54,894 bases of DNA, from positions 1-54,894 of the IMG/VR virus record IMGVR_UViG_3300031951_000204; one strand, written 5' to 3'. This DNA is from a virus. The notes under the pieces are model-generated. The model searched no databases. It was not told where the DNA came from and saw only the letters and a program-made list of their open reading frames with translations. Of the stretch, positions 41,001 through 47,571 are shown piece after piece; position 1 is the stretch's first letter, and every line of letters begins with the position of its first letter. Position numbers and translations under genes: made by a program.

Positions 41001-42540
41001 CCTGCTTGCGACCGACGAGTTCAACCGCACGGCAATCGCGGTGGCGGAAGTGGGAGCGATGGCCTACCGGGTGGCGCAGGCGCAAGGACTCAAACCCGGA
41101 ACGCCGGAGTTCGACAAGTTTCTCGCCAAGGAGGTCAACACAGCGGGCAGCTACTCCGCCAAGCTCGCCGCGGAAAAAGCCAGCAAGCTGATTTTCACCA
41201 ACCCGCTGCCGGGGCAAACCAATCCCATCACGGACGAGCGCGCTCCCATCGAGGGGATTGGCGACGTGGTTGGCGCGGGCGCGGCTTTGCTCAACTCGCT
41301 TGTCACCACCAAGACCGACAACCTGTTTGCCAAGGCGTTGCTCGCCATTCTCCGCGTGAGCTTCTTCCCGTTCCAGCGCACGCCGTTCAACCTGATTCGC
41401 CGCGGCGTCCGCCACACGCTCAATCCCATCAGTTTGATCGACATTGCGGTGTTGATGACAAAGAACTCAATCACCGTTGATACCAACGGCAAAATCCGGT
41501 GGAAGTGGAATGCGCGTGGCCGCAACCCGGAAATCGTGGTTCGCCTCGCGCAGCAACTCCAAGGCGCGACTCTGCTTGCCGCCCTGATGTCGATGGCTGC
41601 CGGGGAGGGCGACGAGGACGATCAGGACAAGCCCATCCTCATCACCGGAAGCCAGCCGTTCACCCTGAAAGGCATGGCCGAGCGGGAAGCGCAAATGCGC
41701 TCAGGCCTTGGCCCCTACCGCATTTCCTTCCGCCGCAAGGATGGGTCCGAGCGGTTCGGATTCAACTATGGCAGGCTTGAGCCGCTCGCCACCACGCTTG
41801 GCACCACGATTGACTCCCTCAAGGCATACAAGCGCACGAATCGCGCCGGGGCTGATGGCGCGGGAGTTGCCTCTTCCGTCCTTGGCGGACTGGTGGCGCA
41901 GGCGCAGGACAAGACCTATCTGCAAGGATTTGCCGACTTGTTCAGTCTCGTCAACAACGCGCTCGAAAGCGATGAGAGTCTGAAAGACAACCGGAAGTTC
42001 CAGCAGTTCATGGCAAGCCGCGTGGCGATGGCGTTCCCGAACATCATCAAGCAACCGATCCGCGAGACCGACCCCATGTATCGCGCCCGCGCGGAGGACT
42101 TCATGCAGGAGCTTCTTTATCAGGCCGCGCCCTACGGCCAGAAGGAAGCCAAGGCCGATCCATACGGACGCTTGGCGGAAAAGACCGGCAATCCGGTGGG
42201 CCGCGTGTTTGACGTGACGGACGCGGGAACCGACCCGGTAAATCCCTACGACAAAGCGCTTCTCCGCTGGCGCGACTCCGGCCAAGGCAAGCCGTGGTTC
42301 CCCGCTCCGATTGTCAACGGCAGCTTCAAGAACAACCGCACCGGCAAGGAGCAGGACATGACGCAGGATCAGCTTGCCGAGTTCCGCAACATCGCCGGAA
42401 AGCGCGTCACCGCCATGCTCAAGCGCGAGGCCATCAACCTTGAAAGCCCGACCATCATCGACATCGAAAAAATCAAAGACGCTCATTCCAAAGCTCGCTC
42501 CGAGGCCAAGAAGATGATCGCCTACAAACATTCACGCTAA
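29029..42540 (+). CDS. Giant polyvalent protein: DNA methylase, SNF2/strawberry-notch helicase, internal virion domain
   Basis: 4503 residues in one frame. In order: a charged helical start; a Gly/Ala-rich hydrophobic segment (about 385-445); a disordered linker (828-905); an acidic helix with DEEIRHMAHND (about 1040); further linker and SH3-like modules (SVGARVSFV at 1245, KVGDWVRF at 1631); an N6-type methylase (about 1870-2070) with FEPSAGLGG and NPPF at 1978; a linker (2098-2200); an SNF2-type helicase (2250-2860) with GDGTGVGKG at 2302, DEVH at 2420 and QGLGRTHRADQ near 2830; and a C-terminus (3785-4503) with hydrophobic blocks like internal virion proteins. The methylase plus strawberry-notch helicase pair matches DarB-type anti-restriction proteins. 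GL[EQ]AAPLP occurs at 1541, 3387 and 3702. Confidence 0.8.
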   Translation: MDDSMFRQKGAGVPRGNESVAEDAVPSELSGGEVRVPIWKSFVGNKDFQERQAGAIAAEKSLMASAGRGGVRWGGDNGRLFRKAGSSIEEFDAEQLAEDPEAGPFARKSLFDRERRSAAAEYDGYDLKLQDPAFKARGLTEKDRQERQFEFEALPDTDPRKAQAKAAIDADDQYRAEKAEIEQRKYNAKVRATQLGNIDPDTWWANRATIGQARKPAPVEQAQAARGEARAADDSAMGREKELDAELMSGVSAARLAQIKAEKAEIAQARSLAGEQQVEADMAVDGVRQEAQAKVDQSVAERGFWADTIAALKRGYAGAAQSANILQGATDAENAQDIADYEKMKQANPASTEFQEFLNAKGFAESAAAFIKNPISIVSEVIAESAAQMVPSIALGFAGGSAGGALASAPTAGTAAPATVPIGAVVGSAIGAGTGSYLAEYGNAMLQSMQEAGMDAADPKSIQAFFGDEQKLAAAKEFAVKRGIPIAIFDAVSMGLAGKFMKPVQVAAKGGAKVTAGQVLKASGKELAAQAAAGAGGEAAAQLASTGEISEGKAIFLEGIAEVGFAPLEVASNLREFGGAAPGSKEADLMEQTTTALTAIDPEAAPPTPQEIGNAAFITGQGAGVEGLAESVVIERELAGIDAEDTAAVAAADQAVLDAKATGDAATIKAAETARESVIGGRAHLVRAVLKIASGRDISTLTDNELRSIGYKADKEKPGEYVELDADEAKAAGITKPMVRRGADESVVITDEALKRVEGILPRARARVKMGETEALDKAQQRANTPEWEVDTSAGPVRVKATSPEDAERIAAETSPLGQTVRPGSAKQVSPSPGSDSGNAPGGASPVNPAAGNQSSNETGQPQTPPGAANQQTGSAGNPAGASGGTASNAGGAQGAAGQGNAVPGAGKWSIVDSDGNYKSTYDTQKDAEAAAEYLNGADKSGKTYSVRPATAEESGGASSTGGKAAPGTKALAAARKRIEQIKSKNKRLADAIIETQDPSMWAMMSEDGKSIYLNVERIIKRALEIGMSEAQAAQYFARVLDEEIRHMAHNDSARNQYAKIAKEAGIHFDEKAFENWREQHYGEIWQNDFVAPGKDKIIRDLYSRDTTKGKTHNFDSLPAWKKAFEGIRALSQGDKVTEGSKLWTNIRDTLRQAIEAALAALKEFIDIASPTLKTEIQNLENALKQLNKPRGGTSKAGGKKPASGQAGAGTGGAAPQGGDSSPDSNGGTQPPPSDGAGAPLSVGARVSFVSSSPVLGDMAGQRIEGTIAILQNGMARVRPDFDPSISVAVPVDELTVEQAAKPQAKPASNEVGRNKNGDQIFTDANGVRYLEENGFRINQPVDMRPTRDGVESVPVSPQEMFDRGNLRFLTETEVEQMRAAKAAGGKDTEWEVANMELLSEDRARINAALVGDESVVNAIRNSDPQNARIQITSRVRAILAKWLNAREIDPKSYTYFSRMADNPVWIDSVFKSVGKEISAGTPQQTPTPPTNEKEGQGQGQAEGQMLTPPPSGDKSPAALTPEEEQAKKDLFDAFDGLVDGLEAAPLPEPEFYRERPPTDRLPQMQKAAQSLISAGVDTPGKLAEFLEKVAPNKLRQFSEFLWRQVNSFLMGDTAAVDWNEIYNASTNQDATIKVGDWVRFKDRPDEGPWTVWSKDGDRVKLDNSTRNLSFNIDNFEKVDPPQGQEEDADLRDSILGPPMDAPAEVVLDRLKKRLLKHAEGGNMDPHQIAGTWFEIFWNFNGDGYATIQGRGHKVSAKISDILKGKIGVQDSTNEESAPEPAAAYRLASQLAERIKRKEKTSIQELTRMASEVYGGRTGEGFDIKTAYDSVEMAINILIGESGMEVNVTPEQARQNLETIRGWLEYIPTQTRRTGEMDAMQQFSTPPHFSYIASWVAAVGNKDVGFEPSAGLGGLAAWMARAGADVRLNELSPRRREMLDQMHIGPPATGHDAGVLHSLLLPAINNGSMPQPTIVVMNPPFSNNAAGRKDLLTGAKHIDEALKLLPPGGRLVAIVGEGMALEAPKYKPWWDRIRRDYNVRANIHVDGREYAKYGTTFSNRILVIDKVPPTGESIVGGEVTRIEDLIPLLDPVRTTRPTPNENAAIPGNPSPPNQQGGIAPTPQGGNGPRGTPRTPGSRTGSGSAGQGGSGGLGSGNSTNSGGQVNGGSNATDSGSDNTGTNPDGQPSGRGGQDSSGTAAKLDTEVERDEASAERNVDENEVFTDYTPTKFRLKGSQPHPTTLVESSAMATTELPASTVTLNLPKEVVTSGELSDAQLEAIAYAVQAHESVFENGERQGFFIGDGTGVGKGREIAGTILHNWREGRRKAVWITEKKDLVKDARRDFDGIGGKDVSVYDMAKNVPAPQGDAVAFLTYDGLKGNFDGLTPDGGIRKSDAKKPARIQNLLNWLGADFDGLIALDEVHNAGNALAIRGSRGTKQPSQKAIAVVELQKVFPKARFLYVSATGATEPNNLAFASRLGMWGPGKAFRDAVNFYNQIKSAGISAMEIVARDLKAMGLYVARTLSFKGQDGGESVTFTRLEHSLTPDQETIYGKAAEAWQTIFANIDRALAVTGAANSSRARNAAASAFWGSQQRFFNGLLTAMQMPSAIADMKQKLDEGGSIVIQLINTNEEALNRAIARALAENPTNPDYENVDLSSRQDILEFIHSSYPVNQYVEVPNGVDSQGNPKTQWVLLTDEEGNAIPNPQAVAMRDALLDEMARLPLPDPPLEQIIRTFGAEAVAEITGRDRRLIEKTDDRGSTRRVVERRNDSKREKEKNDFLDGKRRILMFSDKGGTGFSYHAGANFKNQQKRYQYVVQAGWRADKAIQGLGRTHRADQVKTPAFILVSTNVSGHKRFISTIARRLQQLGALTSGERKTTGQGLFDDSDNIEDAYGDSAVTRFFFDLFRGEIPGLGFDDITRKLGFQKTTIDPITGEEVTINKLLDDAGLLNTSKIPELSQFLNRILALPIQEQNSVFDAFMERREVFIRAAKESGSYDAGVETFNADEPEVVADEAVYQDPNSSAATRLVEIKFKRFFSYNDFDFVTSLAKNPKYVVSRDGKRVYALGQTDLNVTMDDGRVLPGFKRFTLKNVSIEPKENYTTGPRPGKAKVGDQFTHNGTQWELIEIDSENGKARIREVGVDREKQAMPTGELRSLYEQTGNVVDGVNENSHYVPDYFELDQAEAQSEWNRLLAAEPKFEEKNATFIVGSTLPIWHRIPFANKQVKRVKMDDGSSFLGMLVPEDKVDDTRAQLGASASEVTPAKARAAIIERGARVELSNGWVMKRTNSAGEQRIEVVGVDHTQWGTGTEPAWNRYGYIERINFAPRYFLRTDLDSIDKLLRYAPAVQIVEGLQAAELPALRADSPEWKSMSKAQRAEYLKKKGGLEAAPLPETDANIGRLRSKIQGGMNKPLLDEARRQQAAFGNISTPRLANPGNTERSRAEQDIVDALYEHERQVRKDRDVFAEARRRVNDDPKGVEEKLLQIAEGKTFATDDADHVAFAMLINQRAAEAGNDLTKHEANMALRMAYRAMRADTARELRIGYDKFMKPEERARKAIADAIYTPTLAIEKRAAQLNFSPEKQREYIRQAASERLQTIEKALKKMGVTLDEILSGQAFLSLSQNAILKQALAVRTAEERMVVKMLQAKTPLERIKKKTGFTEERIEGIRAMLYEELLEKAKEKVRAGMKLENFKDAMKGLQAAPLPGAGLTEEQIEAEARRIVEIGFGIPRETPKASVAKPKRIKPKADTDPHQADWTRPVFTDGLNDYDFDTKDRAEIMKRVEAIRGIASATGKINTLTGKKKAQAEALLKEIDAILAKYGTDSEKIFEAAKPVEEYAFNIHDRAHVAAIARAIQAIDADIVDKGLEWVYSSILSGIQTMTVNATAAIPAAWDMTVGRGFEMAVNALFRDKSSSTPNEVKYILKAARPALARAMSNASATWGSELPMFDEDFLGKAADLDKLFDGHAPKIGVIGGTKGRIIRVPLRILLATDEFNRTAIAVAEVGAMAYRVAQAQGLKPGTPEFDKFLAKEVNTAGSYSAKLAAEKASKLIFTNPLPGQTNPITDERAPIEGIGDVVGAGAALLNSLVTTKTDNLFAKALLAILRVSFFPFQRTPFNLIRRGVRHTLNPISLIDIAVLMTKNSITVDTNGKIRWKWNARGRNPEIVVRLAQQLQGATLLAALMSMAAGEGDEDDQDKPILITGSQPFTLKGMAEREAQMRSGLGPYRISFRRKDGSERFGFNYGRLEPLATTLGTTIDSLKAYKRTNRAGADGAGVASSVLGGLVAQAQDKTYLQGFADLFSLVNNALESDESLKDNRKFQQFMASRVAMAFPNIIKQPIRETDPMYRARAEDFMQELLYQAAPYGQKEAKADPYGRLAEKTGNPVGRVFDVTDAGTDPVNPYDKALLRWRDSGQGKPWFPAPIVNGSFKNNRTGKEQDMTQDQLAEFRNIAGKRVTAMLKREAINLESPTIIDIEKIKDAHSKARSEAKKMIAYKHSR

Positions 42541-42542
42541 CC

Positions 42543-42557
42543 CCAACGAAACGTAAA
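42543..42557 (+). promoter_or_regulatory. CCAACGAAACGTAAA motif before portal gene
   Basis: TAACCCCAACGAAACGTAAAGG begins at the stop of the giant gene. The portal ATG (42562) is only 19 bases after the CCAACG start, so this copy has the class B flank with a different spacing. Confidence 0.5.
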
Positions 42558-42561
42558 GGCC

Positions 42562-44757
42562 ATGATCCAAGAACAAGTTGAGAGAATCATCGAACCGAAG
42601 GAAGGCGAGCAGCCGATACAGGACGACGGGCTTACCCCGTTGATGCCGTTTCCCACCTCCTACCTTCTCAACCGCGATCAGGAGGACGAGCTTGTGACCC
42701 ACGCCATGCGGCGGCTGGAACAGCTTGAGCGGGAAACCGGGCGCGACGTGTGCGAAGGCGAGTGGTGGGGCAAGGATGCCCAAAACATCGAGATTCGTGA
42801 CATGGAAGGCGTGGGCGGCGTGGAACAGACATGGATGGGCAAGCGCCACCTGTATGACCTCACCTACAAGAACGACGTTTCATGGCGCAGCCGTTTGCTT
42901 GGCGGAATTTTCGCCACGAGCAACCTCGTGGTGCCAGCCGTGCGCCGCGTGTGCCGCCAGATGATCGCCCGCGCGGTGAATTACTTTTTCGGGACCGATC
43001 CATGGTTTGCCATCTACCCGGTCGGGGCGCTCGACCGCGACCGCGCGGACAAGGCTGACCGCTACATCCGGTGGAAGATGGATCAGGCCAAGCTCAAGCG
43101 GAGCGAGGAACAGGGGATTGAGCGGGCGTTCATCATCGGTGAGGCCGTGGTGAAAACCTCATGGGCGAACCGGGCGCAGATTTACAAGACCCGCGCCCGC
43201 GTGCTCGTGGATGAAGTTGGCGCGGACATCCTTGGCGCGGATGGCGATTACATTCTTGAAGATGACCCATGGATTGCCGAGGCAATGGAAGACCCGGCCA
43301 CCGGGGAAATGGTCCCGTCCGGCCAGATTGTCCTCAAGCGTGACGGCGCGACCCCGCAGCCGGAGCCGATGATTTTCACGGAAAAGGTAATCACCCGCCG
43401 CATCACCCACTACAAAGGCCCGGAGGCGAAGGTGATTCACTTCATGGATTTCCTTTGCCCGCTTGAAGCGGAAAGCATCCAGCAGGCGGATTGCGTGGTG
43501 CATCTTTACGACATGCCGCTGATGGACTTGGCGGACCAGTGGAAGAAGAGCATCGACGCGGGCGCAAGCGCGGAAGTGAAAGCGGAGTCAACCCGCCGCG
43601 CCATCGACTTGATTCGCACGCTTGCATCTTCCTCCGGCCAGCCAAAAAGCGCGCAGAACTCTGACAATGTGGATGAAACCACCGGCAACGGATCGCGCGA
43701 CGAGCAGGTTCAGCCGGTCGTTGAAATCGCGGAGTTCCATCTCCGCTACGATTGCGACGGCGACGGCATCCTTGAGGATGTGATGCTCGTGGTGGACCGC
43801 CGCAGCCGTACGCCAATCTTCTACGATTACGAGGCCAATATCACCGCGGACGGCTTGCGTCCGTTCTCGGTGATCCGCGTGAACGAGGTTCCGGGCCGCT
43901 GGTATGGCATCGGTGCCATGGAAATGTTCAACACTTCCCAGCAGATTCTTGACCTCCTTATCAACCGTTGGAACTTCGCCAACTCGAAAGCCGCGCGCGT
44001 GGACTTCTGGAATCCGCACAACACGCTTGAGGGCCGCGCCAACCCGCACCTTGAGTTGAATTGGGGTGGCACCTACACCCCGGCCCCCGGCAAGACCGCC
44101 AAGGACTGCTTGGAAACCGTCTATCTGGAAAACAACACCGCCGACCAGATTCAGGAACTTGCTGAGTTCTTCATGCAGATGATGATGAATGAATCCGGAG
44201 TGATGAACGGCAACGACGGACAAACCGCCGGGCTGGAATCATCCAAACTCGCCACCGGAATCCGCAACATCGAGAAAAGCGGGCAGGAACTTTTCAGCCT
44301 CTACCTTGGACACCTTGAGCCGGGCGTGAGTGAGACGCTGACAAAGATGGTCAAGATGATGATGAGCCGCCTCGATGGCATGGAGGTCTATCGCTATTTC
44401 GAGGAAGGCGAGGGCGGCGAGGGCATGGGTGAGTTCCGCGAAATCAACCCCGGCGACATTTCCAACATGGAACTGGATACCCGTATCCTGCTTACCCGCT
44501 ACCGCGGCGAGCAGATTCTTGAATCCTCCATCCGCGCATGGGAGATTGTGGAGAAATACTATGCCCAGCCGAGCATTGACGTGCAGATGCGGACGCAAAA
44601 TATGGCAATCGACATCCTCAAGGCGCTGCAAGTTCCGAACGCGGACAAGGTGATCGAGCCGCTGCCGCTCCAAGCAATGCCCACCGGCCCGGTTGACGCC
44701 ACCGGAACCGCGCAAGCCGTCGCTCCGAAACCACGTCAATCCACCCCCAACCTATGA
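42562..44757 (+). CDS. Portal protein
   Basis: 731 residues. The N-terminal clip and wing are seen in RRLEQLERETGRDVCEGEWW and SRLLGGIFATSNLVVPAVRR. Later come HLYDMPLMDLADQWKKSIDA and the stem/crown region LDLLINRWNFANSKAARVDF, with QIQELAEFFMQMMMNESGVM and SSKLATGIRNIEKSGQELFS characteristic of podovirus/P22-like portals. As the ring through which DNA enters, it interacts with terminase and scaffold. The stop overlaps the next gene by ATGA. The larger size fits this class. Confidence 0.85.
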   Translation: MIQEQVERIIEPKEGEQPIQDDGLTPLMPFPTSYLLNRDQEDELVTHAMRRLEQLERETGRDVCEGEWWGKDAQNIEIRDMEGVGGVEQTWMGKRHLYDLTYKNDVSWRSRLLGGIFATSNLVVPAVRRVCRQMIARAVNYFFGTDPWFAIYPVGALDRDRADKADRYIRWKMDQAKLKRSEEQGIERAFIIGEAVVKTSWANRAQIYKTRARVLVDEVGADILGADGDYILEDDPWIAEAMEDPATGEMVPSGQIVLKRDGATPQPEPMIFTEKVITRRITHYKGPEAKVIHFMDFLCPLEAESIQQADCVVHLYDMPLMDLADQWKKSIDAGASAEVKAESTRRAIDLIRTLASSSGQPKSAQNSDNVDETTGNGSRDEQVQPVVEIAEFHLRYDCDGDGILEDVMLVVDRRSRTPIFYDYEANITADGLRPFSVIRVNEVPGRWYGIGAMEMFNTSQQILDLLINRWNFANSKAARVDFWNPHNTLEGRANPHLELNWGGTYTPAPGKTAKDCLETVYLENNTADQIQELAEFFMQMMMNESGVMNGNDGQTAGLESSKLATGIRNIEKSGQELFSLYLGHLEPGVSETLTKMVKMMMSRLDGMEVYRYFEEGEGGEGMGEFREINPGDISNMELDTRILLTRYRGEQILESSIRAWEIVEKYYAQPSIDVQMRTQNMAIDILKALQVPNADKVIEPLPLQAMPTGPVDATGTAQAVAPKPRQSTPNL

Positions 44758-45023
44758 CAACCGACCAAAAGGCTGAACTGATGCGAACGGCTGAAAGGGC
44801 CGTTCAAGACATGGAGTTTCTTTCCAAGTGCGACGAGTTCAAGCGGTTCATGGATCACTTCCGCAATCGCTCGGACAAACTGGCGGATGAAATCCTCCAT
44901 GGCGACATGCAGGATGATGAGCGGGAGAAGAAACGCCAGTTCCGGCTTGGAATCCTTGAGGTTCTACGCGGAATGAGCGAAATCCACGCGGCCAATTCCA
45001 TCATCCTCCGCAATCAGGGTTAA
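44754..45023 (+). CDS. Hypothetical helical protein
   Basis: 89 residues, highly charged and probably all helical (TDQKAELMRTAERAVQDMEF, RFMDHFRNRSDKLADEIL, FRLGILEVLRGMSEIHAANS). Coupled to the portal gene by ATGA, so it may be a portal- or scaffold-associated factor. Its TAA is shared, tail to tail, with the stop of the minus-strand island. Confidence 0.6.
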   Translation: MTTDQKAELMRTAERAVQDMEFLSKCDEFKRFMDHFRNRSDKLADEILHGDMQDDEREKKRQFRLGILEVLRGMSEIHAANSIILRNQG

Positions 45024-45814
45024 GCTCCCGGCCCTCCGTTTGCAGGCGCTCCGGTGGCAGTATTCCATGCCGGATCGCCCGCGGAAGTTTGGTATGGAAA
45101 CCACTCGGTTGCGGTGATGGTGAGAGATGCGGATATTGTGGGATAGCCAGCTAGTCCAGCGGCCCATGCTTTGATAGGGATTGGCGTCGGAGACGATGCA
45201 AGCACAAGGTCGGCGTCAAATTCCAAAGTATCCGAGGCAACAATACTATGCAATCTTGGATCCGAACATCCAGAGACAAATGGAACGGGCGGATCGTCGG
45301 TCCCGTCGGTTCTAAAGTCAAACCAACCCTGAAGCCAGAACTTTCCGTTTTCGTCTTCAAAAATCGGAACGTGGTCAAATGTTCCAATCCAGCCGGGGAA
45401 GCCCGGACCGATACGGATCGGTGCCAGCCTGGACTTCCACCATTCATGGCTGACATTTTCAAACCAAAACGATGCCTCTGTGTTTCCGTTTTCATCAGTC
45501 CGATGGGTCTTGAACACTTCCAATTCCGTGGGCAAACCCCATTCCGGTTTTTCAAGGCGCATCAATCCGCTTCCTGTTTTGGTTACAATCGTTGGAGCGC
45601 TATCGACCGCGGCTTCGATTTCCAGCGTCCAATCCAACTGCACTACGCGATAAAGAAGTTCCACCACCGCATGCAATGGCAACGGCCCAATGAGAAATCC
45701 GGTAGGGAACTCGAGCCCGGTTTGAAGATCGGCCAAGTCCTTCCTGATGGTCAGATAAGGCCATGGATATTTGCTCCTTGATGACCTGCTTCTCCATGTG
45801 ATCCTTTGACTCAT
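45020..45814 (-). CDS. Hypothetical beta-rich protein in inverted island
   Basis: 264 residues, transcribed against its structural neighbours. The sequence is mostly beta strands (GLEFPTGFLIGPLPLHAVVE, LDWTLEIEAAVDSAPTIVTK, GKFWLQGWFDFRTDGTDDPP, YPTISASLTITATEWFPYQT), as in tail fibre or receptor-binding proteins. It follows a coiled-coil protein on the same strand, so the two may make a fibre or adhesin. No enzymatic motif seen. Confidence 0.55.
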   Translation of the reverse strand: MSQRITWRSRSSRSKYPWPYLTIRKDLADLQTGLEFPTGFLIGPLPLHAVVELLYRVVQLDWTLEIEAAVDSAPTIVTKTGSGLMRLEKPEWGLPTELEVFKTHRTDENGNTEASFWFENVSHEWWKSRLAPIRIGPGFPGWIGTFDHVPIFEDENGKFWLQGWFDFRTDGTDDPPVPFVSGCSDPRLHSIVASDTLEFDADLVLASSPTPIPIKAWAAGLAGYPTISASLTITATEWFPYQTSAGDPAWNTATGAPANGGPGA

Positions 45815-46458
45815 AGGCTGTCCTTGTGAACTGGCGATGATTCAAAAACCCGCACGGCGGCACCGTTTAACAATCCATGAGTGAGCATTTGCGCTGTGAA
45901 AGCCGCTTGTGACGCGGTTGCCGTGTCGTCCACCTCGTCCACCTTGCCAATCAAAAGCCGCGCCTTGTTTTGTTCTCCGGAATCATTAAAGCTGACTTCA
46001 TTCGTGTTGGTCGATGCGGGCGAAATGGCGGAAAGCGTCCAGTTGCTTGGTTCCATGGCATCAATATCGCATTCAAGCACGATGAATTGCGCGCTTGAAA
46101 AGGTGTTCCATGCGTCAAACCCGGCTGCAACAATATCCGCCTCGCTGCCATTGGTCCCATCCGTGACAGAACTGCCCTCATAACCCACCAGCCATTCATG
46201 GATGCCCTCAACCGTTCGGACGAAAAGCTTGAACGGGTGATTGAAAACTCCGGCTACCTCGTCCGCAGGAACAGCCCCAAGCGTCATTGCCGGAACCATC
46301 CATTGATTGTTGAACCCGGTGATGCCGGATGGCGTTTGCACCACTTGGCGTTCAGCCCCGCGCAGGAGATTGACAATCGTGGCAAGCTCCCGCTCAAGAG
46401 CCGCTATGCGCTGTTCGGCATTGGCAAGTTCGGTTTGCAGGCGAAAAGAATCGTCCAT
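45811..46458 (-). CDS. Coiled-coil/beta protein, likely fibre component
   Basis: 215 residues from ATG 46458. An N-terminal coiled coil (SFRLQTELANAEQRIAALER ELATIVNLL) leads into a beta domain (GITGFNNQWMVPAMTLGAVP, EGIHEWLVGYEGSSVTDGTN, SSAQFIVLECDIDAMEPSNW). The trimer-like layout is typical of short fibres or baseplate spikes. It overlaps the second minus gene by 4 bp. The island is the only minus-strand block after 23 kb. Confidence 0.55.
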   Translation of the reverse strand: MDDSFRLQTELANAEQRIAALERELATIVNLLRGAERQVVQTPSGITGFNNQWMVPAMTLGAVPADEVAGVFNHPFKLFVRTVEGIHEWLVGYEGSSVTDGTNGSEADIVAAGFDAWNTFSSAQFIVLECDIDAMEPSNWTLSAISPASTNTNEVSFNDSGEQNKARLLIGKVDEVDDTATASQAAFTAQMLTHGLLNGAAVRVFESSPVHKDSL

Positions 46459-46470
46459 GACGCATAGAAA

Positions 46471-46482
46471 CTGCATTTGCAG
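46471..46482. promoter_or_regulatory. CTGCA-TT-TGCAG palindrome in divergent spacer
   Basis: A perfect 5+5 palindrome in the 78-bp spacer between the minus-strand island start and the scaffold gene. The class A motif follows 20 bp further on. Possible operator. Confidence 0.4.
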
Positions 46483-46501
46483 AATTTTTGCAATTTCAAT
46501 C

Positions 46502-46516
46502 TTGACGAAACGTAAA
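46502..46516 (+). promoter_or_regulatory. TTGACGAAACGTAAA motif (class A), 35 nt before ATG
   Basis: TTGACGAAACGTAAA at 46502 and ATG 46537 exactly 35 bases on. It provides a fresh start signal for scaffold and capsid genes after the inverted island. Confidence 0.6.
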
Positions 46517-46536
46517 GACTGACGCCCATCGTGCTC

Positions 46537-47571
46537 ATGTCAGACACAACTCAGGCGCAAGCCGACTTGCCGGACGACCAAGTGACGGTTTCCGATCCAT
46601 TGGACGCGGAAAACTCCACCAATGGTGGGATGAGTGATCTTGCAAAGTTTGAAGAGGAAATGGCCATCATGGACATGACCCCTGCTCCACAGGAACAAGG
46701 CGAAACGCCTGAGAATGGGGAAGAAGGAGAATCGACCGAGGGCCAGCCATCCGAAGAGAACGAACAGGAATCACCCGAAGAAGAATCTGACGAGCCGGAG
46801 GAATCCGAGGACGAGCCAGCAGCCAACACGTCAAACCGCTTCCGCATTCGTGCGAAAGACGACGTTGAGGCCGAGGCGCTTGCCCTGCGGAAACGCCACC
46901 CGGATTGGTCGCTTGAGAAGTGCATTGCTTCGGCAAAAGACATTTTGGGCGTCAAGCCGGAATCCGGTGAGCAACATCAGGATTCACCACAGCAAGCCGA
47001 TACGGGCGAGAGCATCGAGGCGCAACTCAAGGAACTGCGGCAAAAGCACAAAGAGGCTACAACCGCGCTGGAATTTGAGTCCGCCGCCGATATTTTTGAG
47101 CAAATCGAGGCGCTGCGCGACAAGCAAGTGGTTGTTCGCATTTCCGAAATGCAGGAGAAATCCCGCGCGGAACAGCGGCAAGCCGAGGAATACGACAGGA
47201 AATGGGACGAAAGCGAGCGACAAGCCGTGACGTTCTACCCTGCCGCCAAAGACCCCAATTCAGCACTTTCCAAAAAGATCGCGGAGTTGGATCAGCGGAT
47301 GAAAGACCTTGGCGACGACCTGTTTTTCGATCCTGAAAAGCCGTTCGTACTGGCGAAGGAAGCCGCGCGAATCCTCAAGGTTCCCATGGCTGACCCCAAA
47401 GCCGCAAAAGCGGCCAAGTCTGTTTCTTCTCCGAAAAGCCCCATCGAGCCAGCAAGCGGAAACGCTCGCACAACCCCCGTCAGCCCTACCAAGCGGCTTA
47501 ATGAGGAGTTGGATGCTCTGGACAGCCTCGACGCCTTTGAGGCGCACGTTGGCGCGATGAGCTTCGGATAA
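46537..47571 (+). CDS. Scaffolding protein
   Basis: 344 residues from ATG 46537. An acidic, Glu/Pro/Ser-rich N-terminal part (MTPAPQEQGETPENGEEGES, ESDEPEESEDEPAANTSNRF) is followed by helical coiled coils (LKELRQKHKEATTALEFESA, EYDRKWDESERQAVTFYPAA) and a basic C-terminus (KRLNEELDALDSLDAFEAHV). This composition and the location before the capsid gene are typical of scaffolding proteins that guide procapsid assembly. Confidence 0.75.
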   Translation: MSDTTQAQADLPDDQVTVSDPLDAENSTNGGMSDLAKFEEEMAIMDMTPAPQEQGETPENGEEGESTEGQPSEENEQESPEEESDEPEESEDEPAANTSNRFRIRAKDDVEAEALALRKRHPDWSLEKCIASAKDILGVKPESGEQHQDSPQQADTGESIEAQLKELRQKHKEATTALEFESAADIFEQIEALRDKQVVVRISEMQEKSRAEQRQAEEYDRKWDESERQAVTFYPAAKDPNSALSKKIAELDQRMKDLGDDLFFDPEKPFVLAKEAARILKVPMADPKAAKAAKSVSSPKSPIEPASGNARTTPVSPTKRLNEELDALDSLDAFEAHVGAMSFG

